Assembly (NCBI GenBank): GCA_963775245.1
Contig: CAVZID010000001.1
Span: forward strand, 1-64,000
Length of the DNA: 64,000 nucleotides
Source of the DNA: CAVSWT01 sp963775245
GTDB taxonomy: Bacteria; Bacteroidota; Ignavibacteria; Ignavibacteriales; Ignavibacteriaceae
Direction: 5' to 3'
Shown: positions 17,951-27,209 of the stretch, one piece after another
How the letters are laid out: each line of letters begins with the position of its first letter
Numbering within the stretch: position 1 is the first letter of the stretch
The notes under the pieces: generated by a model
Told to the model about the DNA's origin: nothing
Seen by the model: the letters and a program-made list of their open reading frames with translations, nothing else
Databases searched by the model: none
Position numbers and translations under genes: made by a program

Positions 17951-18892
17951 ATGAAAAAATTGGCTGTGGTCGCCTTTGGTGGAAATGCTATCTTAAGAGG
18001 AAATGAAATTGGAACTATTGATCAACAAGAACAGAATACTTACGATACATGTGAAAAGTTAATTAAGCTTTTGGAAGACAGCTACAATATTGTTATAACT
18101 CATGGCAACGGACCGCAGGTTGGAAATATTTTATTACGCAATGAAGCCGGGTTCAATCAATATAAGATTCCTAAAATGCCGATTGATATTTGTGTGGCTG
18201 ATTCGCAAGGTGGAATTGGCTATATGATCGAACGCCAGATGAGAAATGTTTTAAATGATTATCATGTTGATAGAAATGTGGTAACTTTGGTAACACAGGT
18301 TCTTGTTGATATAAAAGATCCGGCATTTGAAAATCCGACAAAGCCAATCGGAGGTTATTATATTAAGGAAGAAGCCGACTTATTAACAAAAGCAAATAAT
18401 TGGGTATTTAAAGAAGATCAGCGAAAACGCGGATGGAGGCGTGTAGTTGCTTCTCCCCAACCGATGGATATTATGAACAAAGCAATGATAAGCGAACTTG
18501 TTGAGCGCGGGCATATTGTTGTTGCCGTTGGAGGCGGAGGAATTCCAATATACAAACATGAGAATAATCATCTTGAAGCGATTGAAGCTGTAATCGATAA
18601 AGATCTTGCATCTTCTTTATTAGCAACAATGATTAATGCAGATACATTTTATATTTTTACGGACGTTCCAAAAGTTTATTTGAACTTTAATAAAAAAGAT
18701 CAAGTTGCTTTAGATGAAATAAAAATTGATGATGCAAGAAAATATTTGAATGAAGGCCAGTTTGCAATGGGCAGTATGGGGCCAAAAATTCTTGCCGCAG
18801 TAAATTTTATTGAAAGCGGCGGTAAAGAAGCAATCATAACAGAAGCATCGCAAGTCGGAATTGAAGGAAGCGGAACGAGAATTATAAACTGA
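17951..18892 (+). CDS. arcC: Carbamate kinase
   Basis: 313 residues, the family norm. Signature segments are VVAFGGNAI, ITHGNGPQVGNILLRNE, CVADSQGGIGYMIE, VVAVGGGGIPI, VIDKDLASSLLA and FAMGSMGPKILAA. The enzyme makes ATP from carbamoyl phosphate and ADP, releasing carbamate (ammonia and CO2), or runs in reverse. GAGG 5 nt before the ATG supports the start. It lies 114 bp upstream of argF on the same strand. With OTC it forms the last two steps of the arginine deiminase route. No arginine deiminase gene is in the window. Confidence 0.95.
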   Translation: MKKLAVVAFGGNAILRGNEIGTIDQQEQNTYDTCEKLIKLLEDSYNIVITHGNGPQVGNILLRNEAGFNQYKIPKMPIDICVADSQGGIGYMIERQMRNVLNDYHVDRNVVTLVTQVLVDIKDPAFENPTKPIGGYYIKEEADLLTKANNWVFKEDQRKRGWRRVVASPQPMDIMNKAMISELVERGHIVVAVGGGGIPIYKHENNHLEAIEAVIDKDLASSLLATMINADTFYIFTDVPKVYLNFNKKDQVALDEIKIDDARKYLNEGQFAMGSMGPKILAAVNFIESGGKEAIITEASQVGIEGSGTRIIN

Positions 18893-18913
18893 AATTATTC
18901 AAAATAGGCAGCT

Positions 18914-18946
18914 ATAAACCCAGTTTCTTAAAGAAACCGGGTTTAT
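18914..18946. repeat. AAACCC hairpin variant, copy 3 (between arcC and argF)
   Basis: A 15-bp stem with a TAA loop (ATAAACCCAGTTTCT / AGAAACCGGGTTTAT) and one mismatch, which becomes a G-U pair in minus-strand RNA. It starts 22 bp after the arcC stop, so it could stabilise the arcC 3' end or lower transcription into argF. Confidence 0.7.
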
Positions 18947-19006
18947 TAAGTCACCATAAATAAGGTAATTTATAAATTAGAATTTTCATAAAGCGGAGAG
19001 AATAAA

Positions 19007-19942
19007 ATGGCAGTAAACATGAAAGGCAAAAGTTTAATTTCGATCAATGATTTATCATTAGAAGAAATTTATCAGATATTTGATTTAAGTAAAACATTAA
19101 AAGAAAAATTACTTGTAGGAGAACCGCATAAAATTCTTGAAGGAAGAACTTTGGGAATGATTTTCTCAAAACCTTCCACAAGAACAAGAATATCTTTTGA
19201 AACAGGAATTTACCAATTAGGCGGACTCGGAATGTACTTCGGAAAAAATGATTTACAGCTTGGTAAAAGTGAAAACATTTCCGATACTGCAAAAGTTCTT
19301 TCAAGATATTTAAGTGCAATTATGATCAGAACATTTGATCATCAGGATGTTGTTGATCTTGCAAGATTCGGTTCAATTCCTATAATAAACGGCTTAACAG
19401 ACTTATTACATCCTTGCCAGGTTTTAACCGACTTATTTACAATTCTTGAAAAGAAAAGAACTTTAAAAGGATTAAAGCTAGCTTATCTCGGTGACGGAAA
19501 TAATATGGCTCACAGTTTACTGCACGGTTGTTCAAAAGTTGGAATGAATATAGTTCTTGCCACTCCTTCTAATTACAAACCGGTTAAAGAAATTGTAGAG
19601 AATGCAAAGAAGAATGCAAAATATATTGGCAGCAAAGTTGAAATCTTGGAAGACCCTGTAGCCGCTGTTAACGGCGCAGATATAATTTATACTGATGTTT
19701 GGGCAAGCATGGGGCAGGAAGCAGAAGCCGAAGATAGAAAGAAAAAATTTGTTAAGTACCAGGTAAATTCAAAATTAGTTAGGAATGCAAAAGACGATTA
19801 TATATTTATGCACTGCCTGCCTGCACACAGAGGCGATGAAGTTACAGATGAAGTTGCAGATTCAGCAAACTCAGTAATATTTGATGAAGCAGAAAACAGA
19901 CTACATGTTCAGAAGGCTATAATGGCGCTATTAATAAAGTGA
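19007..19942 (+). CDS. argF: Ornithine carbamoyltransferase
   Basis: 311 residues, normal length. Carbamoyl-phosphate-binding SKPSTRTRISFE is present, as is HPCQVLTDLFT. The ornithine-side motif is HCLPAHRGDEVTDEV. The enzyme joins ornithine and carbamoyl phosphate to citrulline, or in arginine breakdown runs in reverse to feed carbamate kinase. Pairing with arcC favours the catabolic, ATP-yielding direction (inference), though the sequence does not distinguish ArgF from ArcB. GGAG at 18995-18998 serves as the ribosome-binding site. Confidence 0.93.
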   Translation: MAVNMKGKSLISINDLSLEEIYQIFDLSKTLKEKLLVGEPHKILEGRTLGMIFSKPSTRTRISFETGIYQLGGLGMYFGKNDLQLGKSENISDTAKVLSRYLSAIMIRTFDHQDVVDLARFGSIPIINGLTDLLHPCQVLTDLFTILEKKRTLKGLKLAYLGDGNNMAHSLLHGCSKVGMNIVLATPSNYKPVKEIVENAKKNAKYIGSKVEILEDPVAAVNGADIIYTDVWASMGQEAEAEDRKKKFVKYQVNSKLVRNAKDDYIFMHCLPAHRGDEVTDEVADSANSVIFDEAENRLHVQKAIMALLIK

Positions 19943-20029
19943 AAAGTCAAAGTTCATAATTTAAAAAAAATGAAAACTTACAATCATTTAAATTTTGACT
20001 TTTGATATTTGAATTTTGACTTAACGAAA

Positions 20030-20506
20030 TCACTCTTCAGTTTTTACTTCATACTGGATGATGTTGTAACCTTTGATGGTTTCATATGAAGCGTAAATAA
20101 CTCCTAATAGTACTGCAATCATCCCAAGTAAAAATAATGCTGCAATGATAAAGTCCAATTTATCAGATTCTGTTAGGTAATTTAATCCAATAAAAAGTGA
20201 AGTAAGCACAAATATTCCAACAGCAATGGAATATGCAAATACAGCGTTGCGGACTAATCTAACCCTTACAACTAAAGATTTTATTTGAGTTGATAAGCTC
20301 TCTATTCTAACATTTTCTTCATACTTAAATTCTTTGTCGTGCTTGCTTAAATATTTTCTTCGCTCTTCATTTAACAAACGGATTCTATTTACAACCAAAG
20401 AATATTTATTGTTCATTCCTAAAAGTAAAAGTCCGCAGGCTGAAATCATCAAGCCTGGCGCTAACATTAATTGTATAAGCTGAATAATTGTTGTTGCTGT
20501 TTTCAT
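20030..20506 (-). CDS. DUF2721 family membrane protein
   Basis: 158 residues. An N-terminal hydrophobic helix (LIQLMLAPGLMISACGLLLLG) is followed by a charged stretch with NRIRLLNEERRKY and then two membrane helices (AVFAYSIAVGIFVLTSLFIG and IIAALFLLGMIAVLLGVIYA). This is the layout and length of DUF2721, whose function is unknown. It is the most downstream member of a minus-strand group of membrane genes, 119 bp after the DUF819 gene, so it may have its own promoter. Confidence 0.75.
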   Translation of the reverse strand: MKTATTIIQLIQLMLAPGLMISACGLLLLGMNNKYSLVVNRIRLLNEERRKYLSKHDKEFKYEENVRIESLSTQIKSLVVRVRLVRNAVFAYSIAVGIFVLTSLFIGLNYLTESDKLDFIIAALFLLGMIAVLLGVIYASYETIKGYNIIQYEVKTEE

Positions 20507-20625
20507 TTTTTCAATCGTTAGTAATTTATTGAGATTAACGTTTCAAAATTAAAGAAATAAAAGGTTGATATGAAAAAGAAAACTAAGACTTAAGTATAAT
20601 AATGATTATTTTTCCGATTTTTAAA

Positions 20626-21774
20626 TCACCTCACCCAATAACCAATCGCAACTCCAATGAAAGTTGCAAATGCATAACCAAGTGTTCCGCATAAAATAGC
20701 AGGAATTACTAGCTCATCCCATTTTTTTGCAACAGCCATAGCGGCGGCTGTTGTAGGCCCTCCCATATTTGCATTAGATGCAATTAGTATTTCTGCAAGG
20801 TCAAGCTTAAATATTTTACCGGCAGCAAGAATAAAAATTAAATGAGTCAGCAAAATCATTCCTGCAAATAAAAATAAAATCGGTCCGACTTTTATCACCA
20901 CCATTATATTAGCACTTGCACCTATAGCAGCAAAGAATACTTGCATTAACATGGTACCTATTTTATCTGCCCCTTTTATTTTTTCAAATCGTTTAGGAAA
21001 AATTGTTGCTGCTGCAACTACTAAAGCGGTAATTATCAATATGCCTATTCCGTTTATCCCGGATAAATCTGCAAGTGCAAAACCAACCGCACAAATTGCA
21101 AATGCAATTGTCAATGATTTTGTCAGATCCATTAAGCCTAATTTATTGTTTTCTTCATTTTTGTTAATTGAAATTAAGCTAGCTTCCGAAACATTATCAT
21201 CATGCTTTGTAGTAAAATATTTTTGGAAAAATTTAATAGAAGGAATTGCGAAAAGTAATATAAAATAAACTGTCATCACTAAATTATCAGCAGCTACACC
21301 GGCAGATAATAACTCCCCGGATTTAAGTTGAAGAGCTGCGGCAGTAGCAACATAATTCATCGAACCGCCTATATAAGTCGAACAAAAAATTCCGGCAAGT
21401 TTCCAGCCTTCACTACCTAAGTTAATAATATAAAATGCTAAAAATGTTCCGAGCACCGTTCCAATAGCTCCAAAAACAAAAGCAATTAATGTTGGGCCTG
21501 CCTCTCTAATTATTTTTCTTAAGTCAGCTTTAAATAAAAGCAGAGGAATTGCAAGCGGAACCAAATAAGACCAGACAATATCATAAGCAGGCGCATCTGT
21601 AGGAATGATTGATAAGTTTGATAATAAAAATGTTCCTAATATTGAAACGACAACTGCAGAAAGCTTTGAACCCCATTTGGTTTTTTCTGCCCATAATCCG
21701 AACCAGGCAACTAAAAATAAAATTGCCCACAATGCCCAATGATTATTTGGTGATATTAAAACATTTGTAAACAA
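20626..21774 (-). CDS. DUF819 family membrane protein (putative transporter)
   Basis: 382 residues with about ten hydrophobic segments. Recognisable DUF819 (YjcL-type) parts are NHWALWAILFLVAWFGLWAE, the PLAIPLLLFKADLRKIIREA segment, and a C-terminal NANMGGPTTAAAMAVAKKW block. Related proteins are predicted to be secondary carriers, but no substrate is established. It is 27 bp downstream of the DUF697-like gene, so the two are probably co-transcribed. Confidence 0.85.
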   Translation of the reverse strand: MFTNVLISPNNHWALWAILFLVAWFGLWAEKTKWGSKLSAVVVSILGTFLLSNLSIIPTDAPAYDIVWSYLVPLAIPLLLFKADLRKIIREAGPTLIAFVFGAIGTVLGTFLAFYIINLGSEGWKLAGIFCSTYIGGSMNYVATAAALQLKSGELLSAGVAADNLVMTVYFILLFAIPSIKFFQKYFTTKHDDNVSEASLISINKNEENNKLGLMDLTKSLTIAFAICAVGFALADLSGINGIGILIITALVVAAATIFPKRFEKIKGADKIGTMLMQVFFAAIGASANIMVVIKVGPILFLFAGMILLTHLIFILAAGKIFKLDLAEILIASNANMGGPTTAAAMAVAKKWDELVIPAILCGTLGYAFATFIGVAIGYWVR

Positions 21775-21801
21775 GTAATTCTCTCAGATAAATTTAATTG
21801 A

Positions 21802-22737
21802 CTACTCTGTATTTTCAGCTTCTCCTTTACCAAAAAAATATTTAATAGCGCTTCCGCCTTTTTTAATAATATTTTCAATTTTTTCTTTTGGTGTTTTGAT
21901 AATTCTTTCTTTTATAATTTCAACTATATCATTTACAATAAACTTAGTAGTTGAAATTATAGTCTGAGTTGAAGGATAAAGATCGCGGTCAGAATTTATG
22001 TAGATGAACTTACAATAATTTTCAGTTATTATTGAAACCCGTGTAAGAAGAGCGGCATTCACATAACCATCGGCAAGCGATCCTAAAATTTTACTGGCGA
22101 AAGGTATGCTCTTCATGCTTTCAGTCCCAAGCTTAGAATATATTTCCTGTGCTGCATATTCAACTCCTTCTGAGCCTCCAACAGCAATCGAATAATATAC
22201 TTTTTTGGCAATTATAAATAAATCTCTATTTGCTACTCTCCCTTGATACAGAATAAAAATTTCTTTTATAAGATTAATACTTGAAGATAAAATTAATATT
22301 GCATCTATAAACCCGTTTTGAGAAATGCTTGTTGTATAAAAAAGCCTTGAAACATATTTCTTCCTAATTAACTGTGCTTCAACTTCAAGCAATAAAATAA
22401 TTTTCGTATGGCTTTGTTCATCGTACTTAATACTTTCAAAATCAAAATTTGATTTTATTAAAAATTTGTTCTTTTTGAAATTATCAATTCTTAATTTTAA
22501 TAATTCAGGTATCTTATCTTTTTCTTTTACAGGAGCATATCTTTTAGGAATTCGTAAAATTTGATAAATAGGAATAATAGCAAAATAAATTATAAAGGCT
22601 GAAATTAAAGCAAGCGTTAAATACCCTGCGTAAGGATGAATAGATTTTGCGATATTGTATAGATCAACTAATTCTTTAAATACTATGTATAGAAGAATAA
22701 AAGATAAAAAAAATATTATTTTTTTTATTGTTTTCAT
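21802..22737 (-). CDS. DUF697-like (YcjF-type) membrane protein
   Basis: 311 residues. Two N-terminal membrane helices (IIFFLSFILLYIVFKELVDL and AGYLTLALISAFIIYFAIIP) precede a mostly soluble region. Near residue 220 comes the segment LADGYVNAALLTRVSIITENYC, which resembles the conserved G-NALLTARIG block of DUF697 proteins. The lysine-rich C-terminus has a GGSAIKYFFGKGEAE tail. DUF697 proteins often work with small GTPases, but none is seen here. Assignment moderate. Confidence 0.5.
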   Translation of the reverse strand: MKTIKKIIFFLSFILLYIVFKELVDLYNIAKSIHPYAGYLTLALISAFIIYFAIIPIYQILRIPKRYAPVKEKDKIPELLKLRIDNFKKNKFLIKSNFDFESIKYDEQSHTKIILLLEVEAQLIRKKYVSRLFYTTSISQNGFIDAILILSSSINLIKEIFILYQGRVANRDLFIIAKKVYYSIAVGGSEGVEYAAQEIYSKLGTESMKSIPFASKILGSLADGYVNAALLTRVSIITENYCKFIYINSDRDLYPSTQTIISTTKFIVNDIVEIIKERIIKTPKEKIENIIKKGGSAIKYFFGKGEAENTE

Positions 22738-22777
22738 TTCGTTAATAAATACAAAAAAATAATTGTTGCTTCTAGTT

Positions 22778-23721
22778 TCAGCTCAATCCTGTTTGCTTAA
22801 GAATATACAAACCTAATGTAATAGTTACGATTGAAAATATTGTTGTAAGCAGCAAAATGTTTCCTGCCAAACGTCCGTTCAAACCCATAGCTTCTGCCAT
22901 AATAAAACTGGCTATTGCAGTCGGACAGGCGAACAAAATAAAGATAATTCCTAAGTCTCCTTTAACAAATCCCAGTTCGTATGCTGCAATTGTTGCAGTC
23001 AAGGGAACTACAACAATTTTAATTAAAGTGGAAGTAAAAGCTAAACCGGAAATCTTTTAAAATCACTAAACTTCATAAAACCTCCCAATCCTATTAATGC
23101 AAGCGGAAGAGCTAACGCAGCTACATAATCAACAGTTTTAAATATGACCCCAGGTATTGGAATCGAAAAATATGAAAATAAAAGTCCAACAAGCACAGCA
23201 ATGATTAAAGGGTTTTTTAATATCTCATAAAAAGTGTGAGTGTAATTTAGGTTTCTTTCAACACGAACAGGAAGTGTTAAAGCTATTACTGCCAACACAT
23301 TATAAAGAGGAATAGTAAACCCTAAGATTAAAGCTGCCTTTGAAAGAACTCCGTTTCCAAAAACACTGGAAATTAATGCTAGTCCTACTATAGCAAAATT
23401 TCCTCTAAAGCTGCCTTGAATAAAAACACCTCTATCATTCCCCTCTTTGATAAACGGTTTACTTAAAAACCAAACCAATAAAAAAGAAATTATAGTTCCC
23501 GCATAAATAAAAGCTATAATTTTAAAATCAAGCAACTCATTTAAACTGAGTTTTGAGACTTCTGTAAAAATCAATGCGGGCAACGCAACTGTGAAAACAA
23601 CTTTTGAACTTAACGTAACAAAAGCATCATTTATTAATCCAATCTTTTTCAAAAAATATCCGAGGATAATAATCAAGAAGACGGGTGTAACAAGGCCAAG
23701 AATTAAAATTAAATTTTGCAT
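22778..23721 (-). CDS. AEC (auxin efflux carrier) family permease, frameshifted
   Basis: Two adjoining minus-strand frames make one ~314-residue AEC permease. The N-terminal frame 23041-23721 starts MQNLILILGLVTPVFLIIIL and runs through GSFRGNFAIVGLAL. The C-terminal frame ends at 22778 with CPTAIASFIMAEAMG. They join if one T is added to the run in AAAAGATTTCCGG near 23050, giving KRFSGLAFTSTLIK. About ten membrane segments in two halves match the family, which exports organic acids, amino acids or similar anions. The single break is in a homopolymer, so a sequencing slip is at least as likely as inactivation. Confidence 0.82.
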
Positions 23722-23771
23722 TAACTGAAAATAAGAATTTTTATTTGTAAGATTGAGAATAGCAAAAAAAA

Positions 23772-24359
23772 TTAACCGCTAAATATTTTATTAAAGTCTT
23801 CTCCAGTCATTCCATAATGGTAAACATCAACCAACTGCTCATCAAAAGTGAGATGGTCTTTGGCCATACAACCTTCTCTCTTAAATCCAAATTTTTCTGC
23901 AATTGTAATGCTTCTTTCGTTAGATACTATAACGCGAAGAAAAAGGCGATTCAATTTTAAGATATCAAAACCAAACTTGATCATTGAGACTACAGCTTCA
24001 CTCATTAATCCTTTCCCTTCAAACTCATAAGAAATAAAATATGCCAGTTCACCGCGGGGAATTCTCCATTCAATATCTTTGATACTTATATGGCCGATAC
24101 ATTGATTTGTTTTTTTTAACCAAACACCAAATGCAAAAGTCTGCTTTTGACGCCATTCATAAATTTTATCTCTTATATAGTTTTCTGCCGCAACTTCATC
24201 ATGGGTACCGGTTAAAATATTCGGGAAACTATCTTTGAGCCTTTCCCTATTTTTATTAATAAGATCAAAAAATATTTTGCCTTCTCCCTCAACATAATTT
24301 CTTAGGATAGTATTTTTAGTTTCAATTTTGGCAGGGGTGAATTGAGGAATATTACCCAT
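23772..24359 (-). CDS. GNAT family N-acetyltransferase (RimJ/RimL-like)
   Basis: 195 residues. The GNAT fold is clear: IGHISIKDIEWRIPRGELAYFI, then the acetyl-CoA-binding loop around YEFEGKGLMSEAVV, then LNRLFLRVIVSNERSITIAEKFGFKREG, the standard RimJ/RimL core. Such enzymes acetylate N-terminal or side-chain amines of proteins or small molecules. The acceptor is not predictable. It is 31 bp after a small hypothetical gene and likely co-transcribed with it. Confidence 0.87.
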   Translation of the reverse strand: MGNIPQFTPAKIETKNTILRNYVEGEGKIFFDLINKNRERLKDSFPNILTGTHDEVAAENYIRDKIYEWRQKQTFAFGVWLKKTNQCIGHISIKDIEWRIPRGELAYFISYEFEGKGLMSEAVVSMIKFGFDILKLNRLFLRVIVSNERSITIAEKFGFKREGCMAKDHLTFDEQLVDVYHYGMTGEDFNKIFSG

Positions 24360-24390
24360 TATTTTTTACCAAGTTATTTAATTGAAAAAA

Positions 24391-24717
24391 TTATTTATAA
24401 TAATCAACTTTGCATCCGCAGCCGTCCCACATTTTTTCATAAACATCAATTCGATTAATTAATAGTAGTTCTGCTTCTTTTAAATCATTAAAAAGCCTGA
24501 GCGCAATTTCATTTTTAGTTGTGATTTCTTGAAAGATTATTTTTTTATTTACTTCTAAAATCCTCACGTAATCATTTATAACTGTATTTCTTTCTAACAG
24601 AATTTTTGATTTAGATAATATTTCCGGCAGTAAAGTAATATCAAGTAAAACAATCTTTGAATTGGAAAATTTATTAAAAATATCTTCCGATTTAAATTTT
24701 TTATCCCCGTTATTCAT
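24391..24717 (-). CDS. Small hypothetical protein
   Basis: 108 residues, mostly helical with alternating charged and hydrophobic stretches (FNKFSNSKIVLLDITLLPEI, RLFNDLKEAELLLINRIDVY) and a C-terminal WDGCGCKVDYYK with a Cys-Gly-Cys pair. I do not recognise it. It starts 12 bp after the DUF2269 gene and is 31 bp before the GNAT gene, all on minus, so an operon is likely. The tight packing supports it being real. Confidence 0.55.
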   Translation of the reverse strand: MNNGDKKFKSEDIFNKFSNSKIVLLDITLLPEILSKSKILLERNTVINDYVRILEVNKKIIFQEITTKNEIALRLFNDLKEAELLLINRIDVYEKMWDGCGCKVDYYK

Positions 24718-24729
24718 AACTACACAAAA

Positions 24730-25200
24730 TTAAATTCCCGGAATAGTTGGTTTTACAACCATCAATATAACTGCAATCAATGGTGTTATCAAAGCTATAG
24801 TTCCCCAAAGGTTCCATTGATCAGCAAGCTTTTTATATTCATCCCACGTAAACTTAGCAGTATCACTTGCGAGTGCATAGATTTTCTTTTGAAGGGGGAC
24901 AACCTTCGCCATAAATACTGCACCGGAAATTATAAACAATATCAATGACCAAAATATCCACCCGGTTGAAAGAATATTATAATTACCCCCAGCAGATCCT
25001 AATCCAAAAATAAATAATACAGCCACACTCGGCATTGTAAAAATTCTATCTGCTTTTATAATCCCTTTAAAAGTGAAAGCAATTGTTTTTACGTCTTTAG
25101 TTTTTTCTGCATACATTTTCCAAAAAATTCCAACTGTTATATTGCCCATAAAAATAATAACGGCCAAAACATGTATAAGCTTTAAAATTGAATAAGCCAT
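24730..25200 (-). CDS. DUF2269-like integral membrane protein
   Basis: 156 residues with four hydrophobic helices. It begins LIHVLAVIIFMGNITVGIFW, a His-containing first helix typical of DUF2269 and CopD-like proteins. A cytoplasmic charged loop (LASDTAKFTWDEYKKLADQW) precedes the last helix. No established function. It heads a short minus-strand run with the small hypothetical and GNAT genes. Confidence 0.72.
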   Translation of the reverse strand: MAYSILKLIHVLAVIIFMGNITVGIFWKMYAEKTKDVKTIAFTFKGIIKADRIFTMPSVAVLFIFGLGSAGGNYNILSTGWIFWSLILFIISGAVFMAKVVPLQKKIYALASDTAKFTWDEYKKLADQWNLWGTIALITPLIAVILMVVKPTIPGI

Positions 25201-25334
25201 TTGGTTACCTTTTTGATTCGAATATTAATTGTTTCTTTAAAATAAAAAAATATTGGATAAGAGTTATGAAGTTTTTAAAATAAAATATTGTCTTAATCCC
25301 TCTGAATAATCAGAAGGAAATTTTATTATTCATT

Positions 25335-27038
25335 TTACATTTCGCGTTTTACAACAGCAATAAATTCTTTAGGCCGGCCAAGCATTGGAAGCCCTAACAA
25401 ATCTCTTGCTTTATCGAGAGCATCATCAATGTTTCCGAAAATATTTTGTTCACCTATTTTATCTAGCAAACCATATTGAGTAAGCGCATATAAAGGCTGG
25501 GTATGCACCCCTGATAGTATTAAGTGAATGCCATCTTTTTTGCTTTCCATGAACAATTCATTTAATAAATTTAACCCAGTAGCATCAATTGCGGGAACAT
25601 CTCTCATTCTTATTATTCTAACTTTCGGTGATTTTTCAATTGACCTCATTATATCGCTGAATTTATGTGCAGCCCCAAAAAAGAATGGGCCGTCTATTTC
25701 ATAAATCTCCACATCATCAGGAACATTTTTGTTCGTCACTGCATTGGGATCTAATTTTTCTTCTTCATCTTTCAATTCCCTTTTTACAACTCCAACATTT
25801 GAAACTTCCGACATCCTCCGCATAAACAATACAACTGCTAATACCATTCCAACTTCAATTGCAATAGTTAAATCGAAGATGACAGTTAATCCAAAAGTTG
25901 TTAGTAAAACCACAATATCGCTTTTGGGGCTTTTTAATAATTGTTTAAATACACGGTACTCACTCATGTTAATTGAAACTATTATCAATATAGCTGCAAG
26001 AGTTGCCATTGGAATCAGTTTTGCCCACTTACCTAAAACAATCATGATTAATAAAAGAGTAATTGCATGTACTATTCCAGCGATAGGAGTTCTTCCACCA
26101 TTTTTAACATTGGTAGCTGTCCTGGCAATTGCGCCGGTTACAGGTATTCCACCAAATAAGGGGGACAATATATTTGCCGCTCCTTGAGCAACTAATTCCA
26201 TATTTGATTTATGCTTCCCTCCTATCATTCCATCTGAAACAACTGCTGATAGCAATGCTTCAATTGCTGCAAGAATTGCAATTGTAGTTGCAGGCATTAT
26301 TAAATTTTTAATGGTGACAAGATTCATAGATGGGATTGAAGGGAATGGAATGCTTGAAGGAATTGCTCCAAATCTTGATTCTATAGTTTCAACATTTAAA
26401 TGAAAATATTGAACAACAAAAGTCGTTAATAAAATAGCAATAATGCTTCCCGGTATTTTTCTTGATACCTTGGGCCAAAGAAATATAATTAATAGTGATG
26501 AAAGCCCGATTAATAATGTTTCCAAATTCAGTGAATTAAAATTTTTAAAATATACTCTCCACTTTTCAATAAAATCAGCAGGCACTGATTTAATATTCAA
26601 ACCAAAAAAATCTTTTACCTGGCTTGAAAAAATTACAACTGCTATTCCGCTTGTAAATCCAACTATAACCGGATACGGAATAAATTTAATCATAGAGCCA
26701 AATTGGGCAAAGCCCATAATAATTAATATTACACCCGCCATCAAAGTTGCAATCATCAAGCCTTCTGTTCCATACTGCTGAACAATACCGTAAACAATAA
26801 TTATAAAAGCTCCTGTCGGCCCACCGATTTGTACTCTGCTTCCACCTAAAAAAGAAACTATAAATCCTCCGATTATAGCAGTTATTAATCCCTTTTCGGG
26901 AGTAACACCAGAAGCTATTCCAAATGCAATTGCTAATGGCAGCGCAACTATTCCTACTAGAACACCGGCAGTCAATTCGCTGACTAATTGTTTTTTAGTT
27001 ATGCTTTTATAAACAACAAATAATTTTGGTTTAAACAT
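25335..27038 (-). CDS. SulP family anion permease with STAS domain
   Basis: 567 residues. The membrane domain begins with LTAGVLVGIVALPLAIAFGI and contains GGSRVQIGGPTGAFIIIVYG and GGIPVTGAIARTATNVKNGG, all SulP hallmarks. A cytoplasmic STAS domain follows from ~440 (VEIYEIDGPFFFGAA, then the VPAIDATGLNLL loop). SulP proteins carry sulfate, bicarbonate or other anions; the substrate is not predictable. The start is the ATG at 27038, and the gene appears monocistronic. Confidence 0.93.
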   Translation of the reverse strand: MFKPKLFVVYKSITKKQLVSELTAGVLVGIVALPLAIAFGIASGVTPEKGLITAIIGGFIVSFLGGSRVQIGGPTGAFIIIVYGIVQQYGTEGLMIATLMAGVILIIMGFAQFGSMIKFIPYPVIVGFTSGIAVVIFSSQVKDFFGLNIKSVPADFIEKWRVYFKNFNSLNLETLLIGLSSLLIIFLWPKVSRKIPGSIIAILLTTFVVQYFHLNVETIESRFGAIPSSIPFPSIPSMNLVTIKNLIMPATTIAILAAIEALLSAVVSDGMIGGKHKSNMELVAQGAANILSPLFGGIPVTGAIARTATNVKNGGRTPIAGIVHAITLLLIMIVLGKWAKLIPMATLAAILIIVSINMSEYRVFKQLLKSPKSDIVVLLTTFGLTVIFDLTIAIEVGMVLAVVLFMRRMSEVSNVGVVKRELKDEEEKLDPNAVTNKNVPDDVEIYEIDGPFFFGAAHKFSDIMRSIEKSPKVRIIRMRDVPAIDATGLNLLNELFMESKKDGIHLILSGVHTQPLYALTQYGLLDKIGEQNIFGNIDDALDKARDLLGLPMLGRPKEFIAVVKREM

Positions 27039-27209
27039 TTTAATATTGTATTAATATTTTAATTAAAGCGAAGAAACATACCATTGAAAAAAATTATTTC
27101 CAACATCTAAAAACCTTAGAAATTTAAAGAAGATAGATTCTAATAAACGGAATAAAAAAAGGGAAGCCGAAGCTTCCCTAAAGAATTAATCTAACTTTTA
27201 AAATATTGG

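Noticed and set aside
15165..20024. GACTTTTGA simple repeats near 15165 and 19985 as regulatory elements
   Set aside because: Low-complexity AT-rich text with irregular spacing; too weak to separate from background in this composition.
25729..26187. 152-residue plus-strand ORF inside the SulP gene
   Set aside because: Antisense shadow of an intact SulP permease; low-complexity, no recognisable motif.
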